Positions 17,058 to 25,016 are shown, numbered from the stretch's first letter. The stretch: 64,000 nucleotides of DNA from Streptomyces sp. NRRL S-37 (GCF_000721605.1 NZ_JOIZ01000014.1:100786-164785); one strand, 5' to 3'. The notes: generated from the sequence alone by a model not told the origin. A program made the numbers and translations.

Positions 17058-17435
17058 ATGGAACCCATAACCGAACTCCGCCCGGTCGACGGACCGGTCG
17101 TCTACGGCTACCTGCGCCTTACCCGTGTCTCCGCGGCCCGGCGCGAGGCACTCGCCACGACACTGGCCGAGCACTGCCGACGGCACGAACTCTTTCTTTC
17201 CGGCCTGTTCACCGAGCGCGGCGACTCGGGGAGGGCGACTTCGGCGTTCGTCGGCCTGCTCGATGTTCTCGAACTGCCGGACGTCTACGGCGTGGTCCTG
17301 CCGACCGCCTCTCATCTCGGACCTCGCGGCACAACGGCGGAACGCCGACGACGGATCGAGAGGGCCGGTGCGCGTCTGCTGCTGGTCCGACGTAGCCGCC
17401 GCCATCGGACGCCGATTCCCGGTCCGCACAGGTGA
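17058..17435 (+). CDS. Recombinase-like N-terminal domain protein, catalytic Ser absent
   Basis: 125 residues from ATG 17058 (GGATGG six bases upstream); ATG 17025 is possible. VVYGYLRLTRVSAARREALATTLAEHC followed by LFLSGLFTERGDSGR and AFVGLLDVLELPDVYGVVLP resembles the catalytic fold of serine recombinases (YGYxRVS, GL-F-E--SG, ---LL-LL). The nucleophile position in YxRxS is Thr, and no DNA-binding C-terminus exists, so it is unlikely to recombine DNA. It is eight bases upstream of the ATPase gene; a domesticated partner is my inference. Confidence 0.65.
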   Translation: MEPITELRPVDGPVVYGYLRLTRVSAARREALATTLAEHCRRHELFLSGLFTERGDSGRATSAFVGLLDVLELPDVYGVVLPTASHLGPRGTTAERRRRIERAGARLLLVRRSRRHRTPIPGPHR

Positions 17436-17443
17436 GGTGTGTC

Positions 17444-17881
17444 ATGACGAACGAGCTGCACAAGTACTTCGATGCCGAGCGACGCGCCGTCGGCCAGGCC
17501 CGTGAGTTCGTGATCATCTCGCTGGAGAAGTGGGGGATCACCGGTGAGCCGGCCGAGGACATCCGGCTCTGCGTCTCGGAACTGGCATCCAACGCCCTGG
17601 CCCACGGCACTCGCCGTGGCCACGGGTTTCTGGTGCGCCTCTGCGCCGACGAGGACTCCGTACGCCTGGAGGTCCACGACAGCGGTGACGTCTCGCCCGA
17701 TCGGTGTCCCCGCTTGCGGGAAGCCGCTGAAACGGACACTGCCGGGCGCGGGTTGAGCATCGTCGACACGCTCGCCGACGGCTGGGGCGTCGATGAGCGT
17801 TCCCCGTACGGAAAGGTCGTGTGGTCCCGCTTCAAGACCGCACCGGCTTCCCAGCCTGCCCGGCCCCTCGGAACGGCCTGA
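17444..17881 (+). CDS. RsbW/SpoIIAB-like ATP-binding protein
   Basis: 145 residues of the GHKL HATPase fold used by anti-sigma factor kinases. The N-box is CVSELASNALAHGTRRG, the G1 box VHDSGDVSPD, and the G2 region AGRGLSIVDTLADGWGVD. No membrane or sensor domain is present. In Streptomyces, dozens of such small ATPases pair with XRE or DUF397 proteins; this one instead sits within the island's right arm. Its start follows AGGTGAGG. Partner sigma or anti-anti-sigma factors are not nearby. Confidence 0.86.
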   Translation: MTNELHKYFDAERRAVGQAREFVIISLEKWGITGEPAEDIRLCVSELASNALAHGTRRGHGFLVRLCADEDSVRLEVHDSGDVSPDRCPRLREAAETDTAGRGLSIVDTLADGWGVDERSPYGKVVWSRFKTAPASQPARPLGTA

Positions 17882-17895
17882 GAAGGAGAACCGTC

Positions 17896-19017
17896 ATGGA
17901 GTCTTTCGAGCGTGCTCGGCTGGACGCTTACTTCACGAAGATCGCTGCCTGCTTCCTGCCTCAGGAACGCGCTGCATCCTTCCTGATCACACATCTCTTG
18001 GCCGAGCGCCCCAGCTTCGTCCGCGCAGTGGCGTCCCTGAGCGATGTGCGCGCTGTGCTCCCCAAGCCGAAGTCGATCAACGCGGCAGCCCAGCGTGACG
18101 TCGAGCGGTCCATCAGCGTCGACACCCTCTCGCGCGACCTCTTCAACGACCCCGACGCCGCGCTCGACTACATCGAGTCCCGCGCCGGAGGCGAACGCAC
18201 GGTCCTGCTGGACGTCGGCGGCTACTTCGCGCCCGTCCTCGCGCATCTTCACGAGCGTTTCACGGGAGAGATCGTCGGGGTCATCGAGGACACCGAGAAC
18301 GGGCACCGGCGATACACCGCGTTGGAAAAACTTCCCTGTCCAGTCGTCTCTGTAGCCCGCTCCCCGCTCAAGGACCCTGAGGATTACCTGATCGGCCAGT
18401 CGGTCGTCTTCTCGACGGAGGCGGTGATGCGAGGCCGCGGCGACATCCTCCACGGCCGTCCTGCGCTGGTCATCGGGTTCGGCAAGTTGGGCAGTTCCAT
18501 CGCGAGGCTGCTCCAGGCGAAGGGCGTACACGTCACTGTCTTCGACATCGATCCTGTACGACGCACGCAGGCACTCTCTCAGGGTTTCGCCGTGGCGCGG
18601 GATCGTGAGGCCGCCCTGACCGGAGCGGGTCTGGTCCTGTGCGCGACTGGCGCGGTCTCCCTGCGCGGAGAGGACTTCGGGCATCTGCGCAACGGAGCGT
18701 ACGTGGCCACCGTGACAAGCAGTGAGGACGAACTGGAACTCGATTCCCTGCCCGAGGTCTATACCCGGACGGCCATCGGCGACCACGTCACCCGCTATCA
18801 GACCACCGGCCATTACTTCTATCTGGTGAACGGCGGGAACGCGGTGAACTTCCTGCACGGTGCCAGCGTCGGACCGTTCATCTTTCTCGTTCAGGCAGAG
18901 ATCCTCGCGGCAATCAGGCTGCTCACCGACCAGCACCTGGCTCCTGGCCTCCACGAGATCCCCGCACCCGACCGCGCCGAGATCGCGGCGACCTGGCTTT
19001 CCTACTTCAACAGGTGA
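17896..19017 (+). CDS. S-adenosylhomocysteine hydrolase-like NAD-binding protein
   Basis: 373 residues from ATG 17896 with AGGAG upstream. The centre is an adenosylhomocysteinase-type NAD domain: LVIGFGKLGSSIARLLQAKGVHVTVFDIDP (GxGxxG) then LVLCATGA and LRNGAYVATVTS. ENGHRRYTAL matches the family's E-G-xR-R region. It is about 60-100 residues shorter than true SahH (430-490 aa) and its C-terminus lacks the KxxxYRY-type NAD-locking tail, so the substrate is probably different. It overlaps the promoter of nothing; NUDIX follows at five bases. Confidence 0.78.
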   Translation: MESFERARLDAYFTKIAACFLPQERAASFLITHLLAERPSFVRAVASLSDVRAVLPKPKSINAAAQRDVERSISVDTLSRDLFNDPDAALDYIESRAGGERTVLLDVGGYFAPVLAHLHERFTGEIVGVIEDTENGHRRYTALEKLPCPVVSVARSPLKDPEDYLIGQSVVFSTEAVMRGRGDILHGRPALVIGFGKLGSSIARLLQAKGVHVTVFDIDPVRRTQALSQGFAVARDREAALTGAGLVLCATGAVSLRGEDFGHLRNGAYVATVTSSEDELELDSLPEVYTRTAIGDHVTRYQTTGHYFYLVNGGNAVNFLHGASVGPFIFLVQAEILAAIRLLTDQHLAPGLHEIPAPDRAEIAATWLSYFNR

Positions 19018-19022
19018 CAGAC

Positions 19023-19568
19023 ATGCCCCTCAGCACAGCCCACCTCCGTACGACCCTGAACCGCTACCTCGACGCCCACCCCGAGGACATGCCCGGCCTG
19101 GCCCCGGCGCTCGCCCTCCTCGACACGGACGCGGACCTCACCTCCCGCAAGGAGTTCCGCGTCCATGCCACCGCCGGCGCGATCCTCGTCGGACCGGACA
19201 ACCGCGTCCTCCACATTCGTCACCGGACGCTCGACAAGTGGCTCCTCCCCGGCGGACATCTGGAACCGGAGGACGACACCCTCCAGGCAGCTGCCCTCCG
19301 GGAACTGTGCGAGGAGACCGGGATCTCCTCGGCATCGGTGATCCTGGTGGGTCCCCATCCGGTCGACATCGACGTGCACCCCATGCCGGCCAACGAGGCC
19401 AAAGGAGAGCCGGAGCATCAGCACGTCGACTTCCGTTTCCTCTTCCGCACGGAGACCGCCGACATCAGCGCGCTCCAGACCGAAGAGGTCACGGACGCGG
19501 CGTGGCTGCGGTTGGAGGCCCTGGTGTCGCGGGAGCTGAGTCGAAGGGTGACGAGCGCACTGCATTGA
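19023..19568 (+). CDS. NUDIX hydrolase
   Basis: 181 residues. The Nudix box is recognisable as PGGHLEPEDDTLQAAALRELCEETGI, a common actinobacterial variant with Asp where the first canonical Glu would be; REL-EE-G is intact for Mg2+ binding. It should hydrolyse a nucleoside diphosphate linked to some moiety. ATG 19023 has AGGTGA six bases upstream; a GTG at 19014 overlapping the previous stop is possible. Last gene of the island's right arm and probably cotranscribed with the three before it. Confidence 0.86.
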   Translation: MPLSTAHLRTTLNRYLDAHPEDMPGLAPALALLDTDADLTSRKEFRVHATAGAILVGPDNRVLHIRHRTLDKWLLPGGHLEPEDDTLQAAALRELCEETGISSASVILVGPHPVDIDVHPMPANEAKGEPEHQHVDFRFLFRTETADISALQTEEVTDAAWLRLEALVSRELSRRVTSALH

Positions 19569-19618
19569 ATCCGGCATCGATCGCGGCGGCCCTTTCCCGT
19601 CCCTGGAGGCTGAGAGCA

Positions 19619-19665
19619 GCTCCTCCGGCGTTTGAGGAGCGGGGGTCCGGGGGCAGCGCCCCCGG
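19619..19665. terminator. Double hairpin after the island
   Basis: GCTCCTC-loop-GAGGAGC (19619-19640) then CCGGGGGC-AGC-GCCCCCGG (19647-19665). It lies between the convergent NUDIX and otsB genes and can terminate both. Confidence 0.6.
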
Positions 19666-19668
19666 GGT

Positions 19669-19693
19669 GGGACGGGAAGGGGCGGCGGGGGCG
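19669..19693 (-). repeat. Right 25-bp inverted repeat flanking the island
   Basis: Exact reverse complement of 14244-14268. It follows the double hairpin and precedes otsB. Confidence 0.7.
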
Positions 19694-19703
19694 AAAAAAC
19701 CGG

Positions 19704-20567
19704 TCAGCGCATCCGCTCCGCCAGCGTCCGCAGCAGCCCCACCACCCCCGCCGGACCGTCGACCACCAGGTCCGCCCGTTCCCGCAGCTCGGTGACCTCG
19801 TCGCTGCCGCTGCACACCAGCAGCCCCGGAGTGCCGGCGGAGCGGAGCTTGTCGACGGCCGTGTAGGCGGGGAGGTCGCCCAGGTCGTCACCCGCGTACA
19901 GGACCGACTCGGCGCCGATGTCCCGCGCGTACTCCAGCAGGGCGACGCCCTTGTCCATCCCGGGCGGACGCAGCTCCAGCACCATGCGGCCGGGTTCGAC
20001 GATCAGACCGTGCCGGGCGGCGAGCCCGGCGAGCGGCTCGCGCAGGGCCTCGAACGAGGCCTGCGGATCGGCGGCCCGGCGGGTGTGGACCGCCACCGCC
20101 CGGCCCCCCTTCTCCTCGATCCACGTGCCCTGCCACGCGCCGACCCGGTCCAGCACCCCCGGCAGCTCCGCGCGGACGGCGGCGACCCCGGGATGCGGGG
20201 CGGGCGCGGTGACCGTGCCGGTGACGGCGTCCCAGCGCTCGGCGCCGTAATGGCCGAGAACGACGAGGTGTTCCAGGCCGGGAACGCCCGCGAAGCCGCC
20301 GTGGCGGACCGCGACCCCCGCCGGCCGGCCGGTGACCACCGCGACCGCGGCCACCCTGGGCGCGAGCGCGGCGAGCGCGCCCACCGCGTCCGGGTGCGCG
20401 CGGGCCTGCTCGGGGTCGGCCACGATCGGCGCGAGCGTCCCGTCGAAGTCGAGCCCGATCAGTGCCTTCCCCGGGCGGGAGAGAAGCGCCTCCAGCCCTT
20501 CCCGCCCGGCCTGCGTGGCGGGCGTCGGCGTGGCGTTCGGCTCCGTGGAATCCGTATGGCTGGCCAT
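19704..20567 (-). CDS. otsB: Trehalose-6-phosphate phosphatase
   Basis: 287 residues of the HAD superfamily. GLDFDGTLAPI at 38-48 gives the nucleophile and acid Asp pair, VVTGRPAG motif II, and YAGDDLGDLPAYTAVD the Mg2+-binding motif IV. GHYGAERWD and LELRPPGMDKGVAL are typical trehalose-phosphatase cap segments. It dephosphorylates trehalose-6-P. It lies 60 bp downstream of otsA on the same strand. ATG 20567 is favoured over a TTG nine bases upstream. Confidence 0.94.
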   Translation of the reverse strand: MASHTDSTEPNATPTPATQAGREGLEALLSRPGKALIGLDFDGTLAPIVADPEQARAHPDAVGALAALAPRVAAVAVVTGRPAGVAVRHGGFAGVPGLEHLVVLGHYGAERWDAVTGTVTAPAPHPGVAAVRAELPGVLDRVGAWQGTWIEEKGGRAVAVHTRRAADPQASFEALREPLAGLAARHGLIVEPGRMVLELRPPGMDKGVALLEYARDIGAESVLYAGDDLGDLPAYTAVDKLRSAGTPGLLVCSGSDEVTELRERADLVVDGPAGVVGLLRTLAERMR

Positions 20568-20627
20568 GCCGTCCAACCTATCCGCGCCCGCCCCCGCGTA
20601 CTCCTGTGTGACCGGCCATACCTCCGG

Positions 20628-22034
20628 TCAGCCGGGCGTTCCGTCCCGCAGCGCCTCCAGCTGCTCCAGGAACCAGCGGGCCGGGGGCAGCGCGGTCGCC
20701 GCCGCGGCCAGGCGCTTGGCGCGCTCGGCGCGTTCGTCCAGGCCCATGGTCAGAGCCTCGTGCAAGGCGCGGGCGGTCCCGACGACGTCGTACGGGTTGA
20801 CCGTGATCGCGTCCTCGCCCAGCTCCTCGTGGGCGCCCGCCTCCCGCGACAGCACCAGCGCGCAGCCCGCGTCGGAGACGACCGGGACCTCCTTGGCGAC
20901 CAGGTTCATGCCGTCGCGGATCGGGTTGACCAGCGCCACGTCCGCCATCCGGTACGCGGCCAGCGAGCGCGCGAAGTCGTCCTCGACGTGCAGGACGACC
21001 GGCCGCCAGCCCGGGGTGCCGTACCGCTCGTTGATCTCCTCCGCGACCCGCCGCACCTCGGCGGTGTAGTCGCGGTAGACGGCGAGGTCCTGCCGGGAGG
21101 GGTAGGCGAACGCGACGTGCACCACGCGCTCGCGCCACTCGGGGTGGTCGTCCAGGAGCTGCCGGTACGCCAGCAGACCCCGCACGATGTTCTTCGACAG
21201 CTCGGTCCGGTCGACCCGGACGATCGTCCGGCGCCCCTCGCCGATCTCCTCCCGCAGCGCGGTGATCCGCTCCTCGACGTCCGCCTCGTGGGCGCGGGCG
21301 CGCAGGAAGTCCGCGTCGGCGCCCAGGCCGTGCACGCCGATCCGGGTGTCCCCGAGGCCGCCCGCGAAGCGTTCGCAGCACGCGGTGAACGCGTCCGCCC
21401 AGCGGCGGGTGAGGAAGCCGAGCCGGTCGGCGCCGAGCATGCCGCGCAGCACCTGCCGCGCGATGTCGTCGGGCAGCATCGCGAAGTACTCCGGCGGCGC
21501 CCACGGCGTGTGCGAGAAGTGCGCGATGCGCAGGTCGGGGCGGAGCTCGCGGAGCATCCCGGGGACGAGGGTCAGGTGGTAGTCCTGGACGAGCACCGCC
21601 GCGCCCGGCGCCGCCTCCTCGGCCAGCGCCTCGGCGAACGCCCGGTTGTAGGCCTCGTACGACGCCCACCGCCGGCGGAACTCCGCGTCGAAGACCGGCT
21701 CCAGCGGCGTCTGGTACAGCATGTGGTGCACGAACCACAGCACCGAGTTGGCGATCCCGTTGTACGCGTCGGCGTGCACGTCCGCCGGGATGTCCAGCAT
21801 CCGCACGCCGTCCTCGCCTACCCCGCGCCGCACCGCCTCGCGGTCGCCGTCGGACAGCGCCGAGCACACCCACAGCGCCCCGGCGTCCGGCCCGATCGCC
21901 GACAGCCCGGAGACCAGCCCGCCGCCGCCCCGCCCGGCCCGCAGTGAACCGTCGTCCTCCACCGTGTACGAGACGGGCCCGCGATTCGACGCGACCAGCA
22001 CCTGAGCACCCTGAGCAGCCTGCGTGACAGCCAT
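20628..22034 (-). CDS. otsA: Trehalose-6-phosphate synthase
   Basis: 468 residues of glycosyltransferase family 20. LVASNRGPVSY at the N-terminus, LVQDYHLTLVPGMLR, FSHTPW, RVDRTELSKNI and the donor-binding VNPIRDGMNLVAKE are all in place. It transfers glucose from UDP- or GDP-glucose to glucose-6-P. ATG 22034 has AGGTGA in the right spot; an upstream in-frame GTG at 22043 has none. Together with otsB it gives the OtsA-OtsB trehalose route. Confidence 0.95.
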   Translation of the reverse strand: MAVTQAAQGAQVLVASNRGPVSYTVEDDGSLRAGRGGGGLVSGLSAIGPDAGALWVCSALSDGDREAVRRGVGEDGVRMLDIPADVHADAYNGIANSVLWFVHHMLYQTPLEPVFDAEFRRRWASYEAYNRAFAEALAEEAAPGAAVLVQDYHLTLVPGMLRELRPDLRIAHFSHTPWAPPEYFAMLPDDIARQVLRGMLGADRLGFLTRRWADAFTACCERFAGGLGDTRIGVHGLGADADFLRARAHEADVEERITALREEIGEGRRTIVRVDRTELSKNIVRGLLAYRQLLDDHPEWRERVVHVAFAYPSRQDLAVYRDYTAEVRRVAEEINERYGTPGWRPVVLHVEDDFARSLAAYRMADVALVNPIRDGMNLVAKEVPVVSDAGCALVLSREAGAHEELGEDAITVNPYDVVGTARALHEALTMGLDERAERAKRLAAAATALPPARWFLEQLEALRDGTPG

Positions 22035-22092
22035 GAATGTCACCTAGCCCGGCCCCGGAGACCTCAAACGCACAAGATCGGCCGTATACGGG

Positions 22093-23037
22093 TCAGGCCA
22101 CCCGCCGTGCCCGGTACTCCGCGATCTCCGTCATCGGCGGCCGCTCCTCCGTGTCGACGGAGTACGTGCGGGGTTCGAAGGCGTCGCCCGCCCGCTCGAA
22201 CTGGGTGAGGGAGGGCCGGATCAGATGGCCGCGGGCCAGGCGGAGCTGGGCGGTGCGGTAGATCGCGGCGGCCATCCGGCCGAGGGCCTGGCCGTCCTGG
22301 TGGCGGTGGACGCGCACGCCGACGTCGACCTGGGCGAGGGCGTCCAGGCCGACCAGGTGCAGGGCGTCGACCAGCATGCCGAGCTCGACGCCGTACCCGA
22401 CCGGGAACGGGAGCTGTTCCAGCAGGCTCCGGCGGGCCGCGTACTCGCCGCCGAGCGGCTGGACGAAGCCGGCCAGCCGGGGCCAGTGCATGTTCAGCAG
22501 CGGGCGGGCCATCAGCTCCGTGACCCGGCCGCCCTGACCGGCCGCCGAGCCGAGCGGGCGGTCGTACATGGCCTTGACCAGCTGCACGTCCGGCTCGGTG
22601 AGCAGCGGGCCGACGATGCCGGAGACGAAGTCGGAGGAGAACTCCCGCAGATCCGCGTCGACGAAGCACACGATGTCGCCGCGGGTGACGAGCAGGGAGC
22701 GCCACAGCACCTCGCCCTTGCCGGGCACCGCCGGTATCCGGGGCAGGATCGTGTCCCGGTGCACCACGCGCGCGCCCGCGGCCGCCGCCACCTCGGCCGT
22801 GCGGTCGGCCGAACCCGAGTCGACCACCACCACCTCGTCGACCAGCGGGACCTGGAGCACCAGGTCGTGCCGGATCACCGACACGATCTCGCCGACCGTC
22901 GCCTCCTCGTCGAGCGCGGGCAGCACCACGCTCACCGTCTGTCCCGTCGCGCGTTTCGCCGCCAGGATCCGGTGGAGCGGGCGGTCGGCCACCGACCAGG
23001 ACCGGTCGGTCAGCCAGCGCTCGACTTCTTCCAGCAC
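22093..23037 (-). CDS. gpgS: Glucosyl-3-phosphoglycerate synthase-like glycosyltransferase
   Basis: 314 residues of the GT-A fold. VSVVLPALDEEATVGEIV, VVVDSGSADRTAEVA, the PGKGEVLWRSL loop and FVDADLREF (DxD-type metal site) match the GpgS/GT81 family, which makes glucosyl-3-phosphoglycerate for glucosylglycerate or polymethylated polysaccharides. Location 58 bp upstream of otsA fits compatible-solute or storage metabolism. A GTG start at 23037 gives normal length. A generic GT2 enzyme remains possible. Confidence 0.82.
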   Translation of the reverse strand: MLEEVERWLTDRSWSVADRPLHRILAAKRATGQTVSVVLPALDEEATVGEIVSVIRHDLVLQVPLVDEVVVVDSGSADRTAEVAAAAGARVVHRDTILPRIPAVPGKGEVLWRSLLVTRGDIVCFVDADLREFSSDFVSGIVGPLLTEPDVQLVKAMYDRPLGSAAGQGGRVTELMARPLLNMHWPRLAGFVQPLGGEYAARRSLLEQLPFPVGYGVELGMLVDALHLVGLDALAQVDVGVRVHRHQDGQALGRMAAAIYRTAQLRLARGHLIRPSLTQFERAGDAFEPRTYSVDTEERPPMTEIAEYRARRVA

Positions 23038-23178
23038 GGTCCCGGACTCCTCACTGGCCTGTGATCCATCTCGCGGTGCGGACGACTATCTCAACCATGC
23101 AGGCCTTCGGTTACAGTCTTGAACAACGCCGATGCCCCCCGCATGCCGGGGTCACCGCGCGGACGACAACTGAACACC

Positions 23179-23324
23179 GCTCATCCAGAGGGGCAGAGGG
23201 ATACGGCCCGATGAAGCCCCGGCAACCCTCCAGTCGGTTCTTGTCACATAGACGTGGCGAGGCTCCCGGCTAGGGAAGGTGCCAAATCCGTCTCACGGCG
23301 AGGTGCGTCGTGAGGAAGATGAGG
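23179..23324 (+). promoter_or_regulatory. SAM-I (S-box) riboswitch
   Basis: The conserved core is present: CTCATCCAGAGGGGCAGAGGG, GGCCCGATGAAGCCCCGGCAACC and AGGGAAGGTGCCAAATCC. P1 forms between CTCATC (23180) and GATGAG (23318-23323), and P4 between CTCACG and CGTGAG. The closing strand of P1 runs straight into the purine-rich ribosome-binding region GAGGAGAAAGG. GGCGAGG in the P4 loop (23297-23303) can also pair with CCTCGCC (23333-23339) just before the ATG. With no terminator seen, control of translation initiation is likely. Confidence 0.9.
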
Positions 23325-23342
23325 AGAAAGGGCCTCGCCTCC

Positions 23343-24632
23343 ATGGCTGTGCAGACCGTTGCAAGCGCCACCGATTCCGCCTCCGTAGACCTCGGCCCCG
23401 CCGCGGCGCTCTCCTGCCGCGAATGCGGGCACCGCGTCCCCCTCGGCCCCGTCTTCGCCTGCGAGGAGTGTTTCGGCCCGCTGGAGATCGCCTACGACTT
23501 CTCGGCCTACGACACCGAGGAGCTCCGCAAGCGGATCGAGGCGGGACCCGCGAACATCTGGCGCTACGCGCCGCTGCTGCCCGTCCCGGCGGACGTGGCG
23601 ACCAAGCCGAACATCAACCCCGGCTGGACCAAGCTCGTCCAGACCGACAACCTGGCGCGTGAGCTGGGCGTCGACGCCGGCAAGCTGTTCGTCAAGGACG
23701 ACTCCGGCAACCCGACGCACTCCTTCAAGGACCGTGTCGTCGCCCAGGCCATCGAGGCCGCCCGCGCCTTCGGCTTCACCACCCTCTCCTGCTCCTCCAC
23801 CGGCAACCTCGCCGGCGCCGTCGGCGCCGCCGCGGCCCGCGCCGGCTTCCGGTCCTGCGTGTTCATCCCGCACGACCTGGAGCAGGGCAAGGTCGTCATG
23901 GCCGCCGTCTACGGCGGTGAACTCGTCGGCATCGAGGGCAACTACGACGACGTGAACCGCTTCTGCTCCGAGCTGATCGGCGACCCGGCCGGTGAGGGCT
24001 GGGGCTTCGTCAACGTCAACCTGCGGCCGTACTACGCGGAGGGGTCCAAGACCCTCGCGTACGAGATCTGCGAGCAGCTCGGCTGGCGGCTCCCGGACCA
24101 GATCGTGATCCCGATCGCGTCCGGCTCGCAGCTCACGAAGATCGACAAGGGGCTGCAGGAGCTCATCAAGCTCGGGCTGGTCGAGGACAGGCCGTACAAG
24201 ATCTTCGGCGCGCAGGCCGAGGGGTGCTCGCCGGTGTCCACCGCCTACAAGGCGGGGCACGACGTCGTCCGTCCGCAGAAGCCGGACACGATCGCCAAGT
24301 CGCTGGCGATCGGGAACCCGGCGGACGGGCCGTACGTGCTGGACATCGCCCGTCGGACGGGCGGGGCGGTGGAGGACGTGAACGACGGGCAGATCGTCGA
24401 CGCGATCAAGCTGCTGGCGCGTACGGAGGGGATCTTCGCGGAGACCGCCGGGGGTGTGACCGTGGGGGTCACCAAGAAGCTGCTGGAGAGCGGGGTGCTC
24501 GACCCGTCTTTGACCACGGTGGTGCTGAACACCGGGGATGGTCTGAAGACGTTGGATGCGGTGGCCGGTACGGGGATGACTGCGACCATTCGTCCCACCC
24601 TGGAGTCGTTCCGTGAGGCCGGGCTCGGCTGA
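23343..24632 (+). CDS. thrC: Threonine-synthase-family PLP enzyme under a SAM riboswitch
   Basis: 429 residues. An N-terminal zinc-ribbon (CRECGHRVPL...CEECFGPLE) precedes a fold-type II PLP domain with the Schiff-base Lys in NPTHSFKDRVV, a phosphate-binding SSTGNLAGAVGAA and PIASGSQL. This is the threonine synthase family, acting on O-phosphohomoserine. ATG 23343 was chosen because the upstream GTG (23310) lies within the riboswitch P4 stem. A SAM riboswitch and a following sulfur-carrier gene are odd for a pure threonine enzyme; a homocysteine-forming role is possible (see findings). Confidence 0.88.
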   Translation: MAVQTVASATDSASVDLGPAAALSCRECGHRVPLGPVFACEECFGPLEIAYDFSAYDTEELRKRIEAGPANIWRYAPLLPVPADVATKPNINPGWTKLVQTDNLARELGVDAGKLFVKDDSGNPTHSFKDRVVAQAIEAARAFGFTTLSCSSTGNLAGAVGAAAARAGFRSCVFIPHDLEQGKVVMAAVYGGELVGIEGNYDDVNRFCSELIGDPAGEGWGFVNVNLRPYYAEGSKTLAYEICEQLGWRLPDQIVIPIASGSQLTKIDKGLQELIKLGLVEDRPYKIFGAQAEGCSPVSTAYKAGHDVVRPQKPDTIAKSLAIGNPADGPYVLDIARRTGGAVEDVNDGQIVDAIKLLARTEGIFAETAGGVTVGVTKKLLESGVLDPSLTTVVLNTGDGLKTLDAVAGTGMTATIRPTLESFREAGLG

Positions 24633-24652
24633 GTCGTTTCGTCTGCCGGTCC

Positions 24653-24720
24653 GTTGTGGCTGGTCGCGCCCACGCGGCGGTAGCCGCATGTCAATACAGC
24701 CCTGCGCCCCTAGGGTGCTG
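24653..24720. repeat. Dispersed Streptomyces intergenic repeat, copy B
   Basis: GTTGTGGCTGGTCGCGC joined directly to CCCACGCGGCGGTAGCCGC and ATACAGCCCTGCGCCCC: a form of copy A (5038-5180) lacking the central hairpin. It sits between thrC and the sulfur-carrier gene without a terminator-like stem. Confidence 0.6.
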
Positions 24721-24740
24721 TCCCTTCCGGAGGTTTCAAA

Positions 24741-25016
24741 GTGAGCGTTACTGTCCGCATCCCCACCATCCTGCGTACCTACACCGGTGGGCAGGCCGAA
24801 GTGAGTGCCGAAGGGGCGACCCTTGGCGAGGTCATCTCGGATCTGGAGAAGAACCACACCGGGATCGCCGCCCGGGTGCTGGACGATCAGGGCAAGCTGC
24901 GGCGGTTCGTGAACGTCTATGTCAACGACGACGACGTGCGGTTCGAGCAGGGGCTCGAGACGGCCACCCCGGACGGGGCCGGCGTGTCGATCATTCCGGC
25001 GGTGGCCGGCGGCTGA
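24741..25016 (+). CDS. MoaD/ThiS-like sulfur carrier protein
   Basis: 91 residues with a beta-grasp (ubiquitin-like) pattern: VTVRIPTILRTYTGGQAEV, GATLGEVISDLE, RFVNVYVNDDDVRF, and the diagnostic C-terminal Gly-Gly (AVAGG) that is adenylated and converted to a thiocarboxylate. GTG 24741 has GGAGG upstream. The closest named relatives are CysO and MoaD2 proteins. Position 108 bp after the riboswitch-controlled thrC-like gene suggests a shared transcript. No cysM or JAMM protease gene is adjacent. Confidence 0.87.
   Translation: MSVTVRIPTILRTYTGGQAEVSAEGATLGEVISDLEKNHTGIAARVLDDQGKLRRFVNVYVNDDDVRFEQGLETATPDGAGVSIIPAVAGG

Noticed and set aside
17058..17435. Active site-specific recombinase or integrase for the island
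   Set aside because: The catalytic Ser is missing and there is no DNA-binding domain.
23310..23342. Upstream GTG start for the thrC-like gene
   Set aside because: It lies inside the riboswitch P4 stem; ATG 23343 begins the family N-terminus.
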